Shown here: positions 32,620 through 46,423 of the stretch, one piece after another | Position numbering within the stretch: the first letter of the stretch is position 1 | How the letters are laid out: each line of letters starts with the position of its first letter | NCBI GenBank assembly: GCA_029783825.1 | Contig: JAREIK010001468.1 | Span: forward strand, 1,364,001 to 1,428,000 | Direction: 5' to 3' | DNA from: Sapria himalayana | Taxonomy: Eukaryota > Streptophyta > Magnoliopsida > Malpighiales > Rafflesiaceae | DNA length: 64,000 nucleotides | Position numbers and translations under genes: made by a program | Notes under the pieces: generated by a model | What the model was told of the DNA's origin: nothing | Seen by the model: only the letters and a program-made list of their open reading frames with translations | Database searches by the model: none

Positions 32620-34700
32620 TTTTTTTCATGTTTTTTATTCTCATATTGTGATGATGTACCTACTGTGTGGAATAAATTTGAGATGTTGGATAATTATTCT
32701 TTTTTTGAAGGGAGAAATTATTACTTGAGGATGAGTAATTGTTTTAGTGTTGGAGTATATTTGATGTTAAAGCTACCAAAAATTCTTATGTATTTTGGTA
32801 TTTTATGATGATGTATAGGCATAGAAAGAAATAAATTATGGATTTATTTTAATGGCTTTAGAGTTTTGGTGGCAAGTTTTGATGAATAGGTTTTTAGAGG
32901 TGTTGAGCTGAGTTGGTAGAATTTGAAAGCTTGCATAATTTTGGTATCAATTATTAGCTGAAACTTTACCTAATTAATTGTGGTGATCTTTATATGTCAT
33001 GACCCTACTAACATATTAGCAGAATCCTTCAAAATATGTCATATTATTTATGGCTATAATATTATCACGAAGTCATTGCCATATATATATGTCTTAAAAT
33101 TTAAATGGCTATGAAAATCATTCTAAGTAATAGCAATCAAGTATCTCACTAGTGCTAAAGGTCTTGGCCCAAGTCTATACACTATGACTTTTTCTTTAAA
33201 ATTGCTTGATAGTCTTAAGTCAAAGCTGTGACCTTTTTATAAACTCGTACATTTTGAGCTATAAAAAGTTACTCGGGATAAATTCATGATAATTTTTTAG
33301 TACCATGACTTTTTGGATACTAGATGTTACTCGAGTGTAACCATTCCTCACGGTCATATAATTGTCATCAAAGAAAGGCAAATCCATGACTTTTACATTT
33401 GGGCTAATTATTAGTGCTGTAGCATTTTTGAGCATCATTGCGATATAATATATGATAGAAGTGAATGCTAGTGTTATGGCCACTCAAATAATGACATGCA
33501 CTTGAGATATATGAAGAGTAAATTTTGTGCTATGTTCATTTCCCAACACTACTATCATAGCATACATAAGAGGAACCTTCTCAATGTCGTGGATATTACT
33601 CAATGTTATAGTCATATAAGTATTAACAAAGATCAATAAAAATACCAAGATTATTTCATAGTATTACGACCATATAATAATATGAGAGGCCATTCACCAT
33701 GTCGTGACCTTTTCTAGTGATGCGGCCACTTATGAAGACCAAAAAGACAAACACCTGAAGCCATATAAACTTTACAGTATTATAATATTGTGTTATACAG
33801 ATATTAGGCTCAAGTTGTAGGCGTTGCCTAACATTGTGACTTTGTATTACAAAAAGAACAAAATACATTCCAGAGTCATAGCCATTTTCTAGAGTCGCAA
33901 CCATAAGCTCAATAGATGTAATCTAAAGCTATGAGTTATTTTTAAAATTTATGACTTCCTACTTAGAGTAATGCATAATCACTCGAGTATACAAGAGGAA
34001 TATAAAATTCATGAAAAATCTCTCCTTTCTCTCACTCCATGCAAAAAGAAAAGTCATGATGCAACTACCAAATACTAGGGATGAATTTCACACTCCCTAG
34101 GAGCTCAATAACCAAGCAAGAGATACAAGTCTTAATACAATTCATAGAGCTGTGGGGCACAGTACTCAAATTCTCTCTCTGAGATAGATTCAAGAAGTTT
34201 TACCAAAATAGCATATGGTATAGGGCTTATGTAGATTGATTTATGTGATTTGAAAATGATTTTTTATTAATGAATGCATTTGATTTATATTATGTTATGG
34301 ATATTGATGAGTGAGTGATTAAATAGAACTTGAATTAGGATTTTGATTATTAGTAGTTTGTGTGAAAACTATCATAATTGATGATGATATGTAAACTATG
34401 AGACTCACTTACTTATATGGTAGAAAAGAAGTGACCGAAATTCTGACTATGATGCATGATATAAATATATAACTTAAAATCCAAAATTTGGGTATGTTAA
34501 TTATTGTAAGTATGATTCTTACAAAGCTAAAATATGGCTACTTTTATATGTCAATCTATTATACATATCTTTAAAAATGTTCTCGATTGGGATGGATATT
34601 ATATAAAATATTTTTCTAAATATTTTACCTTTAGTATGAAAATTTAATCATCAACAAGGAGGATGATGATGGACAATCATTGGGACATTTATTCTGAATT
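32620..34700 (+). repeat. Large dispersed repeat, copy A (retrotransposon-derived)
   Basis: Collinear, though diverged, with the reverse complement of 34725-37315 and in part with 53060-55110. Shared landmarks: GGGAGAAATTATTACTTGAG near 32710, GGCTATAATATTA near 33050, ATTGATGAGTGAGTGATTAA near 34303 and TTCTCGATTGGGATGGATAT near 34583. The words near 32710 resemble the purine-rich stretch after pol in plant Gypsy elements, so a Ty3/Gypsy origin is possible but unproven. Confidence 0.65.
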
Positions 34701-34724
34701 TTTACTCTACATAATCCAATTGAT

Positions 34725-37315
34725 TACATGACATCTCAAAAGCTCATTAATAAGAATATCTCATCAACTGAGATCCACGAGCATTTAGATCACACAAGTA
34801 GAATAACATAATTTTGTTTATATATCGATCACACATAGATTGTATTAATAATTCAGCTATTCAAAAAAAAGATAACTCTCTTTCAGTATAATAGATACAC
34901 AGATTATTAAATAATCTTAGGTCAAATGTTTGTTTATTTAATTTATATGATACTATTAAGTCATTTGACATATATTATGTTGAACATAAAATGAATGTTA
35001 TGATATTGGGCAATAACCACATAAATAATGACATATAAGATGATTGTCACTATTGAGTCCTTCCCAATAGTGGTCAATTCTTAGTTGTCTCCATAATATG
35101 TATCCATCAAAAAAATAATTCATCTCTACATGAGGGTCATTCAAAATATCATATTTTTTAGGCAACTTCATCAACTATCTTTGATGACTACTTTGTATGC
35201 ACACTCTTATTCATTAATCTTTATTGTCATAAAGACCAATGATTGACATGATTTATAAACATTTATATTTTTGGCTTCATAATCACTACACTCACAAAAT
35301 TAATGCATGCTTCTTTCATCTTTCACTTGTGGGAATCATACAAGTAAAACAAACTCATAAGGATCATTGATACCTTGCGAGTCACCACACACTCTTGTAT
35401 ATCCTAATGATTACTTATCACTATTTTCTTTGGCAATGATGTGAATCCCCTAGAAGAATGTTCTATTTAACATATATCACAACTCTCTAAGATATCTACA
35501 ATGAATTAGCATGTAAAAACATTCGCACTTTTGACTTCATAAGTACCATACTCGAGATGATTAATTTACCCAAATTTTGAGGTTTGACATATATAAATTT
35601 TTTTTATGCATTGTAATTGAAAGGGCTGTCACCACCTTTCTATCATATGCATGAATAAGCCTGATGGTTTACCTATCACCGTACACCATGAAAATCTAGT
35701 ACAAACTCATCATTAGTTGAACCCTAATTCAAGTGTTATTTACTCATCATCTATCAATATCAATAACATAAAATAAATCAAGTCATTAATGCATCAATAA
35801 TTAAAACCAATTACATTACAAAATTAAAATCACACAAATCATAAATCATGCTAATTTCTTATAAAATTTTGAATCTATCCCTACAGGAGAGGGGGTTGAG
35901 AGCAATGCTCTCAACTCTAAGGATTTTCATAAATCGTGCATCCTTTGCTTGGTTTTGGAACCCTTATGGAGTGTAAAATTCACCTCTAGGGTTTGTAGTT
36001 ACCGTGAATTTGCCTGTTGCATGAAGGAAAGTGAGAAGAAATGGATAAATCTCTCACAAATTCTCTCACTTTCTCTTTTATACTTATGTGACTTTTCATT
36101 TCTTTGAGTAAAAAGTTGTGACTTTTCATTTCTTTGAGTAAAAAGTTGTGACTTTCAAAATAAATTCACCACTTTAGCCTTCATCTCTTTAGCTTGAGGT
36201 TATAACTCTAGAAAATGGTCGTGACACTTTTCAACATCTTGATCTTCTTTAACACCAAATCATGTCACTAACAATGACCTTGTCTTGGGCATAATTTTTT
36301 TATAATACAAATTCATAATATTATAAAATGGTTACGACTTCATGCTTTCATCTATTTGTAGTCCATGGAGAGCCATGACATTTTCACTTAGCTTGCATAT
36401 ATAATTTATGGCAATATATTCCTTTGAGGACAAAAGTCATAGCCTTGAAATTGGCCGCACTTGAGTAATGCTCTATCTAATATCGAGTATCTCAAAAATT
36501 ATGCATTTGAATAATTTTATTGACTTTGGCATGGGTAATTGTAAAGTTATCACAACTCTGACTTAATTATGTTTTGTATAGTTATTAAGATTTGTATAGT
36601 TATCACAACTTTGGCATGGGTACTATTTAATTTTCAATAGCTCAAATATTATAGTTTTGTAAAGTTATCACAACTCTGACTTAAAACTATTGAGCCATAT
36701 AAAGATAAAGTTGCATCTCTGTGAAGTTGGTCGTGACCTTGAGCATTAATGGAGTACTTGATAATTGTGATGGAAAATTAATATTATAGCCATTAAAATT
36801 TTTTGAGCTAAGTATAAATGTGACTGCATGATAATATCATATTTATTAAGAATATATCACATAATAAAAAGATTAATTATATTAATGAGAGGGTAGAGTG
36901 GTGGCATATAAGAATTGTCACCGACCATTTAGGTGGAGTTTTGACCAAGAATAAATGCCAAAACTATTAGGAACTTCAGATATATCTCATCTACTAAATA
37001 TCTCAAAAAACTCATTGAATTTATGACTATTCATTAAAGTTTTCCTAAATACCAAAAATCAAAAAATCAATACATATTCGGCCCATTTGCACGTCTACAC
37101 ATTATTATCAACCATCAAAATATACAAGAATATTTAATAAATTGAATACCAAATAAACTCACACACTAAAATAATTAATCATCCTTGAGTAATAATTTCC
37201 CCCTCCAAAAAATAAAAAAAAAACATAATATCCAATATTTTAATTTGATTCCACATAACATCTAACAAACTCATATATTGTGATGATTTCATCATAACAT
37301 GAGAATAAATAATGA
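34725..37315 (-). repeat. Large dispersed repeat, copy B, inverted against copy A
   Basis: Its reverse complement repeats the landmarks of copy A (GGGGGAAATTATTACTCAAG near 37200, ATTGATAGATGATGAGTAAA near 35745) and continues into sequence shared with 54430-55110. It contains small tandem duplications at 36093-36152 (30 bp twice) and around 36530-36690. Confidence 0.65.
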
Positions 37316-39562
37316 TAGTACAAGTCACTATAATGATTGAGGTTGCTAGTATGATTTCTAATTAAGATCATACTCCGAAAAAAGGAAGTATGTCAGCACA
37401 TGCTCAAAGGGTGGCAAAGGAATGGATAACCCTTCTAAATCACACATATCTACACATAACCCATCAGTTATCTTCACCAAGATGTTAAACAAAAGATCTT
37501 GTTTTCATCCCATTGAATTTAGTGTAACCCCGAAGATTCTCATCACATAATAATTTTTTTTTATTTTTACTAATTTTTCTTATTTCATCAATCCACAAGT
37601 GCTCTCTAAATATTATTTCTTTTTTTATTCATAGTGTCTCTTTCTTTCATTATTCTTTTCCAACCCACTATAGCCATTTTATACATAATTTCAAAGAATT
37701 CGATGCTTCTCATTAATCTAATTTCCATGCATTCCATTCATACTTCCAAGAGTTTGTAGATTTGGCCTTTAAACTTGCTAGCCTTTTCCACCACTCTTAT
37801 GCATAGGGAATGAAAATTCATTTTTAAGTCTTTCTTATTTTGCTCTACATTCTGTTATATATTTTTCAAATTACACAAGATATCCATAAACATATAAAGG
37901 TATCGAGTAGGCTAGGTAGCCCATGCATGGCATAATACATGGACCGAAATAGCCATGCCTATCCTAGCATGACAAGGTCCAAAACCATGTCTAGACCGGG
38001 GTCATGTTGGCTTGTGGAATAGCTCGAGCCATGTTGAGACAAGGTCAGCCATGCCTCATGCTAGGCCATTCAAAACCTGCATGCCTAGTTCGTTGGCATG
38101 GTTCATAGGCATGATGACCCATGATTGGGCATGAATCATAGGTTATAGGTCACCATTCACAAACATGGGACTAACACACTTTAATTATCAGTGCTACCCA
38201 TTATATTTTCACAAAATAGGTGCCAACATGGAAAGAAAAAGGCCATACCTATCACTTTCCATGTTGCATAAAAAAATATATAAAAATTGTATGTAATTAT
38301 AACCATCAAATTTCATTCCAATGGCTATCGGCAGTAATCCAATGGTTATTAGACTCTTCCCATTTATATTTTAAAAAAATAAAAAAAAATAAAAAATATA
38401 TATTATTTTAATAAAAAAAAATAAAAAATATATATTATTTTAATAAAAAAAAATTTATAAATAAAAATAGATATTTCATGAATTTAATCAAATTCATTTT
38501 CTTTCATCTCTTCTAATCCTTATCCTCTGTTGTGTTACATACTCTAATTTACTATTTATTCTTGACACTGAGGTAGCAAGTTTAGAAAAAGGGGTCGATA
38601 GTTGACTATGACTACAAATTAATTCTCAAATAATTTTTGTAGTTATGGTATAACTTTGTTTTTTATTTATTAATTTGCGACTTTGTGTAATGTGTTATAA
38701 GTACATATTTTTAAAAATTTAAAATTATTAAAATTTTATAAAATAAGAAATATAAATAAAATAAAATAATTATAAATAATGAATTTAATGATAATGATTT
38801 TGAGATAGATATAGATAATAATGATAACTAGACTGAAATATCTAATGTTGAAACTAGGTTCTCTTCAGTGGTCTTGACCCACTTACCTAAAAACCTAAAA
38901 CTAAGTGAACTTTAGTAGTGTTGACTTACTTTAATATAATAAAAAATAAAAGTTATAGAGGTGTCGAAGAAGAATCGACATATTGTATATATTTTAAAAA
39001 ATATATACATGTAAAAATATATGCGGCAATATCCACCTTAAGAGGCATATTGATTAATCTACCAAACAACATGAGATATTAGATTCCAAAGGCCCTAGAA
39101 AATCCAATTGAGTGGCTAGGCCTTTGAAGTTGGATCAATTTTGGTTTCATTGACCTCTTTCATTTACCACAATGACTTTGAGAGAGAATGTATGACCAAA
39201 TTGATTATGATAATGGGCATTTTGATTCGATTTTTAGAGAATCTTAAAGTTGTCAGTATTATGCAGACATACTTCTAACCATTTTATCATAGAATTATTA
39301 TGTATAATGGTAGGAATGATATAATCAAATACTAAAAGCTAGCAAAATAATTAATAATTATGAATTTAAGAAATATGGTAGTGTAGTGTGCATGATATTT
39401 GACATATGAACTAATCATGATGATGAATCATTCACATACCTCTCACCATTCACTATAGATTCAAAATAGAAACTTAATAAAAAATCTTAGGATTTCCTAA
39501 GATTTTTTATCCTCATGATGGTCCTACAATATATAATTGTATGATAAGAATCTTTAGTTAAT
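37316..39562. other. Unassigned region with a CATG-rich patch
   Basis: 37880-38135 is rich in CCATGCC, GGCATG and CATGG words, giving a compositionally distinct, self-complementary patch. 38380-38450 holds a direct duplication of an AT-rich 33-base word. 38.46-39.56 kb is AT-rich with nothing recognised. Confidence 0.5.
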
Positions 39563-40582
39563 ATGACATTCAGAATATTAGTATTATATTCAATAATGAT
39601 TCAAATAATAGAAGATAACTCACATGATTTGTGCAATGCATGCAGTATTATCTTCAAATATTATTGTTGGCATTTATCTTTGATTGATAATAACTCACAT
39701 GATTCTAGAATATGTTGCGTCACCGATCTAAACCATATACATTCTTGACTTGCTTCATGAATTGCAATAATTTCAGAATGATCCGATGATGTGACCACCA
39801 TTATCTGTTTCATAGATCTACATGAAATGGCAGTTCCATTATAATTGAAAACATACCTGGTTTATGATCTAGCTTTATGTGTATCTAAAATATAGCTTAT
39901 ATTTGTAAATCTGAGTAATTGTGACTTTGACTCCTTAAAGTAAAATAAACTGATATCAATGGTTCCTTGGAGATAGCACAACACATACTTTATTCCATTC
40001 CAATTTATTCTTATTGCAGCAGAATTATATCTGCCTAATAGATTGATAGAAAAAATAATATATGGATTGGTACAATTAGCTAGATAAATAAGTGCATCGA
40101 TAGTACTAATATATGACACTTCTAGGCCAAGTAATTCTTCACACTTTTCACAAGGTCTAAATGGGCGTGCTTTATCCATATAAAAGTGCCTTGAGATTTT
40201 CTTAACTTATGTTGATTGGTGAACCAACAATCCATTTGGAAAATACTTGATCTGAAGGTTGAGGCAAAATTTAGTTTTTCTAAGATCTTTCATTTCAAAT
40301 TTTCTTTTCAAATATTATGCTGTTTGTGTATGTTCTTCAGGAGTTCCAACTAGATTTAAATCATAAACATAAACCACAATGATTGCAAATATAGTTTCTG
40401 ATTTCTTAATAAAATGTACGAGCACATAGGATTATTTACATACCATTCTATTAACAAATATTCATTGAGACAATTATACAATATGTGCCCAAATTGCTTT
40501 AATCTATACAAAGATATTTGCAACTTAATTGAATACAATATGTGCCTGAATTGAATACATATCACGAGAACCACTAAAGCCA

Positions 40583-41930
40583 CATCTGCTCTCTAGGCAG
40601 AAATCCTAGCATTGAGGGACGGCTTATGGGTATGTAAATTGAAAGAGCTGTCAAATTTAGATATCCAGATATATTCCAAAATTTTGGTAGATTTAGTGAA
40701 CAAAAAAAGAAGTATGTGGAAATTTGAAGAAGAGTTAGATGAAATCAATAGGTTAGTAGAGTCTTTGAATGCTTCAACCAAGCATATATATAGGGAAGCA
40801 AACGCACTGGCTGATAAATTAGCAAAAGAAGGAAAATACAAAAAACTTCTTAAATACGATGAGTATTCTCTTCCAGACAAATTCGAAGGTATCATAAAAA
40901 TGGACATGAGAGAATATCCTTACATCAGAACAGCTAAACATCACCTTAACATCATTTCTTAGTAGTCGCTATCCTTCTCTAAAATGTGATTTTAATAATT
41001 GGTTGCTACACGTGTGCATGTATTGGGTCTATTGTTGCTGGATTTTGTTGCCTTACAAGTTCAGGGAAGGTCTTGGAAAGCTAAAATGTCTTCCTTGTTC
41101 TAAAAGAAGACTATGTAAAGAAAGACCTTACTCAACGTTCATATTGTCAGCCCAACATGGTAAGTCTGAGGTAAAATTAGAGAATTTGAAGTCCTATTCT
41201 ATGCAGGTTCGGTAGCAGCCAAAAGAAGACTAAAAATTTATATTCTTGCTGTTGTTGTGTCTTTTAGGTATGTTTCATTCAGGTAAATTGATCGGGTCAG
41301 GAGCTTCCCGTAAGCCTTTCACAAATCGTTGAGGTAAGTTAACATAAATATCGGCAGAATGTTTTAATTGGTTTTTTTACGGATTCAAAGCCCTATTGGA
41401 AAGCAATAAGATCAATCGTAAAAAAGCAAGATACTGGTTGTTTCAAGGGAATGGGTAGAGGTTGTTAGGTATGTTAAATTTGTGTGGCATGGTTGTAAAG
41501 TTCAATGTCATTTAAAAGTTTGATTCTAAAGGATGTTGGTCAAGTAAGAGTCTGTATGGCAAGGTTTGTCCTATTGTGGTCTGTTAAGAGTCTAGTTTGG
41601 GCAAGTGTCAACACTCCAGAATGAAGCAAGCAAATGGATACGAGGACACTTGAAGAAAGGAATAAGCTAAAAGGATTGGAAGCTCACTTGATACTTCACA
41701 TAGAAGGCGAGCTCTACCGAAAAATAGATAAAGCTTAATCTACAATCTCAAATTTCCAGCATTTACAAAGCTTAACAAATCTAAGTAAATATGAAATTTT
41801 ACTTAGTCGTTGTTTGTTTTTGGAATGGGTGTAAAAGGGAAAATGGTAGATATAGCTTGTAAAAATGGTATTCCTCCGCCAAAAGAGAGGGCTTTAATAT
41901 TAATAAAACAAACTTTCAAAAAAAAATATT
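40583..41930 (+). mobile_element. 5'-truncated LINE tail with RNase H domain
   Basis: From about 40600 the plus strand encodes AEILALRDGLWVCKLKEL and HIYREANALADKLAKEG, which are the RVT_3-type RNase H domain found at the end of plant LINE ORF2 proteins. The open frame closes at 40962; about 960 bases of 3' untranslated sequence follow, ending in TTTCAAAAAAAAA at 41920-41930. The opposite orientation to the surrounding copia sequence and the A tract support a separate insertion, truncated at its 5' end. Target duplication not identified. Confidence 0.75.
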
Positions 41931-44900
41931 ATGAGGTTGTGTACTTAATGCTTCAGGCAGTTTAAATCCTTTAAGGATTTCATGTATATATCATTATCTA
42001 TAGATCCATATAAATATATGTTATTATAACATCCATGAGATGCATATCTAGTCCTTTAGAGATTGTTAGATTTATTATAAAATGAAAATTAATAGTATCC
42101 ATAACAAATGAATATGTTTCCTCGTAGTCAATGCCAAGTCTTTGTGAGAAACCTTGAGTTATTAATCATGCTTTATATCTTATGATGTCATTATTTTTAT
42201 TACATTTTTATACAAATACCCATTTATACCTAACAAGCTTTATATTTGTAGGGGTTTGAACTACATGTCTAAAAACTTTCCTTTTCATTAATAAGTATAA
42301 CTCTGTCTGCATAGCCTATTTCCATTTTTTCTATTCATATCTTTTTCTACATTCATTCACATTTTGTGATTGTGGATCATCATTATTTTGTATGATGTCG
42401 ATGATCACATGGAAAGCAAAAATAATATTAACAATAAAACTATTTCTATCCCATTTGTCTCCTTTGTGTACATAACTTATTAAGATCTCACAATTTTCAG
42501 GTACATATGCCTCTTCAAGGATTTGTTGTTCAACATGTGCCTCCATAAGGGCTTCTTGTTCATCATGTACCTTTTTAGGAGCTATTTATTCATTTCGTGT
42601 CTCTCTAGTGATGTTTTGTTTTCATTTTATTATCCTCTTCCAGAGAATTATATCTTTCAACCCAATTGATCTTCCATGCTTCAAGTATATTTTTGATTCA
42701 TTATATTTATGTCCTTTAGGGACTTCAACCCATACTGGAGCATTTGCAGCCAGGATGTGTGACCTTGTCACTTTTTGTGCATCAACAAATGTATCTAGTA
42801 ATTAATTTGCAAGATTTTTCAAATGAATGATCCTTTGAACTTCTGGTTCATATTGATTGCCTAATATCAAAATGGGATAATGTTGTTCTATTCTAGGAAA
42901 TTTCTTATTATTCTACAAGAACAACCCTTTTCCCCTTAATAAAGGGAACACAGTTTCATTAAATTTTATAATCTATAAATCTTGCTCTAAAAATATTACT
43001 TGTCATGGGTTCAAGATAATTTATAATCGACATCAAATCAAAACCTACATAAATTCCTATTGGGGACCCATTTTTATACGTTGTGTAGGTGCAATTGGTA
43101 CATTGACTACACAATTAAATATTATTACGTGGGAAATATTTGGTTGTTTACTTAACACAAGTTGTGAAGGGGAGTACTCATGGTAAGATTTTAGTCTAAT
43201 TCTAATAAGACTTGCAATATACATAATAGCATATCTTCATACAAAAGTTGGTAATGGTATATGGTTTTCATCAATAATGGCCTAGCTATTAATTGGAGAT
43301 GTTTAATGAGTGATTCTGCTAAACTATTTTGTGTGCGAACATAAGTAACAGGGTATTCAAAATTTTTCCCAATTGACATGTAATAGTCATCAAAAGCTTG
43401 TGATGAAAATTCACCAGTGTTATTAACTCTAATGGTTTTGATTGAGTAATTAGGAAATTGTGCTCTTAATTTAATTAACATGGTGGATAGATATGTCCAC
43501 ATATATCCCCATATATTCTTTCTAAAAATATTCTTGACTCTGAAAAAATATTATTAAAAGATAGTATAACTATTAACTTATCTTGTGAACAAGGATCACA
43601 AGAAAGTTCATTAAGCAAAAGAATTTTGTGATTCATTAATGGATTCCTATGTAATTATTCTATGATTCACCATATCATTGAAGATCCAGGATAACCTAGT
43701 TTGTCATGCCAAAGATTAAAAATCTATGGGTTGTTAAACTTCTAGTTCACAACTACATTTGATTCAACAAGCTTGATGGTCATATGATATAACCCATAAG
43801 ACAATGCTGGGAGCTTTTCTACAATAATCTTTTTACTAGAAAATGTATATGTAATATAAAGGCATTCTTTATTATCTTTATTCATAGTTTCAATATGATA
43901 TCTATTTTTGCAGATATCTTTAAAACTTGGCAAATTTCTTGAGGATTTGCTAGAATATAATACATCATTTATGTGAAATCTAGTTCCATTTGGTAAATTT
44001 ATATTTTATCTTCAGGAGCCTTCAATTAATTTTGATGTACCAAATAAGGTATTTACACTAGTATTTGTTATTATCAAATTATAAAAATATCTTTTATCTC
44101 AAATGATTGTATGTGTGGTTTCACAATCAGCAAGACATATATCACCATCATTCATCTTAAAATTCAATAAAAAAAATTAGATAAAGAAAAAAAAATATAA
44201 AGAACAAAAATATAATTTCATTAACTCAAAAGGAAGTTTTTTTAATTTATTTGATATTAGCATAATCATCGTTTATTAAGTTATTAAAATTATCGCTAGG
44301 GCCTACAAAAAAAATCATCTTTAAAATAAGGTAGGTTTAGCCTGACAAAATTTATTTCTATATATTTGTCTTTTTCCTTTAATGATGCTTGATATAGATC
44401 CATCTTATATTAGGACGTATGATAATACGTGACCAATGTCCTTCCATTTTGCATCTGTAACAAGTCTCTTCATGAGCCTTGTGAGATTTTTTCAACACAT
44501 TTTTCTCACTTTCTTGTATTGCCTCGCCATTATTCCTCTTCTAGTGGTCATATGCAGTTTTTCTCTTCTAGGAATGTTGAGGATAATTATTATAATTTGG
44601 TAGTTTCTTCTACGACCACGTCCTCGTCCACCATAACCACGTCTTCATCCACCACGTCCACGTCCCCGTCCATGCCTATAATTTTGGGATGATGTTGCAT
44701 TTACTTTTAGGAATGCTTCAAATCTAGTAAGAAGAGATTGATGATTTTTCATTAGTAGTTGATTATTTTGTTCAGCTACTAGGTGAACAAAATTATATTT
44801 TTACCAAAATATAAAGTGTATTCTAAATATTAAGTAAAATTAAGCTCTCTGTATTCATGATGCAGGACCACATCAGAGGTGTAAATATTAAAAATATTTT

Positions 44901-45407
44901 TTCTAGCATGTCTCCTTCTGTGATTTATTTCTCCTAAAAGCTTCAAACAAGAGCTTATTATAAATAATACAAAATTATACTCACTAATTGATTTAAAATC
45001 TTGCAACCTTAGGTGCATCCAGTCACTATGAGCTTTTGGTAAAAACATATTATTTTGGTGGTCAAATATCAAATTTAATTCATTCCATAGGGTAAGAGGA
45101 TCTTTATAGTAAAATATTCATTTTGTAGATCCTCGTGGATATGGTGTCTAAGAAAAATAAGTACTTTTGCATGGTTTTATAGGGCACATTGTATTTCCTT
45201 CTATCATAACGTCTCCAAGATTTGAGGTAGTTAGATGCAACTCAACAGTAGTATCTAAGATAAAGAATATTTTCTAGAAATATTCAACACTGAAAAACTG
45301 ATATTTCAAAGATTTGCTATTTTTGTAAAATCTTTTATAAAAATATAACATTTTACAAACTAAAAAAATATTACCTTATTCGGAGTAAACTCATACTGAT
45401 AACGTAT

Positions 45408-45650
45408 TGTAAAATACTCGTAGAAGTTGATAGTCGAGAGAAAAGTAAAAAGAATTTTCTTACTAAAAAAACATATATCTCATATAAAAGATTAAGCTCC
45501 TTTTATAGGAGATGCATAGTGAATATAATATGCATTCATATTTATTTTCAACATAACATTTTAAACATCATTCATATTTTTCAATATCATATTTTCAATA
45601 CAAATCTAATAGTCAGGGTTTCAATATATAAAATAAACTTTTGCCAACTA
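45408..45650 (-). repeat. 5' LTR of the 39.6-45.6 kb copia element
   Basis: Starts TGTAAAATACTCG next to the primer-site-like sequence and includes TATA-like CTCCTTTTATAGGAG. The outer end is approximate because the partner LTR was not found. Confidence 0.5.
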
Positions 45651-45698
45651 CAGAATAATACTTTTGAGATAGGCATCTTCTTATAGAGAAAAATTGAA

Positions 45699-46423
45699 GG
45701 GGGAATTATGTTTTGGGGTGCTTCCCCAAAAGTATTTAACAATTAGAAACTAAACTTTTGATTTTTGTGAAAAAAATCATAAAACTATAAAAAAATTAAA
45801 AATAAGGGCACTTGAATACGTAATTCCTAAAATACCCTCTCCCCTTATGCTCGCCATCATCCTCACCCTCGCCCATGTGCCCTCACCATCCCCCACACCT
45901 CTTCATGATGGAGCTCCTTCGTCGAGCTCGCTGGAGCTCCACTAGCTCTAGTGAGCTCGACGAGCTCTGACATGGAGCTTGTGGAGTTCCGTCGAGCTCC
46001 ACGATGGAGCTCCAGTGAGCTCCTTCATGGAGCTCCACGTCAAGTTCGACGGAACTCCACGAAGGAGTTCGTAGAGCTCCAGTGAGCTCGACCGTGGAGC
46101 TCACTGGAGCTCCATCATGGAGCTCGACAGAACTCCACGAGCTCCACGTTGGGAGGTCCAGTGAGCTCCACGGTCGAGCTCACTGGAGCTCCAGTGAACT
46201 CCATCGTGGAGAGGTGTGGGGGTGGTGAGGGCAGAAGGGCAATGGCTAGGGCCAGGGCTAGTGGCGAGGATGAGGGCCAGGGGATAAGGTATTTAGGAAT
46301 TACGTATTTGAGTGCCATTATTTTTAATTTTTTTATAATTTTGTGATTTTTTTACAAATATTAAAAGTTTAGTTTCTAATTATTAAAATTTTTTGGGGAA
46401 TCACCCTAAAACATAATTCGCCC
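45699..46423. mobile_element. GAGCTC-core fold-back element, copy 2 (well preserved)
   Basis: 725 bp. Inverted arms of about 135-140 bp run from GGGGGAATTATGTTTTGGGG at the left (45699) to its near match GGGCGAATTATGTTTTAGGG read backwards from 46423. Flanks AAAAATTGAA and AAAAATGAAA look like a decayed 9-10 bp target duplication, as in Mutator-like elements. The core (45880-46210) has, by my count, eighteen GAGCTC hexamers in arrangements such as CACTGGAGCTCCA in both orientations. Its GC content is far above that of its surroundings. Open frames in it are repeat translations. Confidence 0.82.

Larger units (their letters stand above)
39563..45650 (-). mobile_element. Degenerate Ty1/copia retrotransposon with a LINE inserted in it
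   Basis: Minus-strand fragments in copia order from right to left: LTR from 45408; primer-site-like GTTATCAGTATGAG next to it; gag (DWMHLRLQDFKSISEYN, about 44.83-45.07 kb); a Gly/Arg-rich gag tail at 44.58-44.69 kb; integrase (KTIRVNNTGEFSSQAFDDYY, 43.2-43.5 kb); reverse transcriptase (LYRLKQFGHILYNCLNEYLL, about 40.4-40.55 kb); RNase H (YLANCTNPYIIFSINLLGRY, 39.86-40.18 kb). All are broken by stops and shifts. A plus-strand LINE tail separates the reverse transcriptase parts. I could not find the left LTR. Confidence 0.82.

Noticed and set aside
45883..46346. Open frames with repeated SSTVELTGA-like peptides on both strands
   Set aside because: They translate the GAGCTC core of a fold-back element in several frames; not a protein gene.
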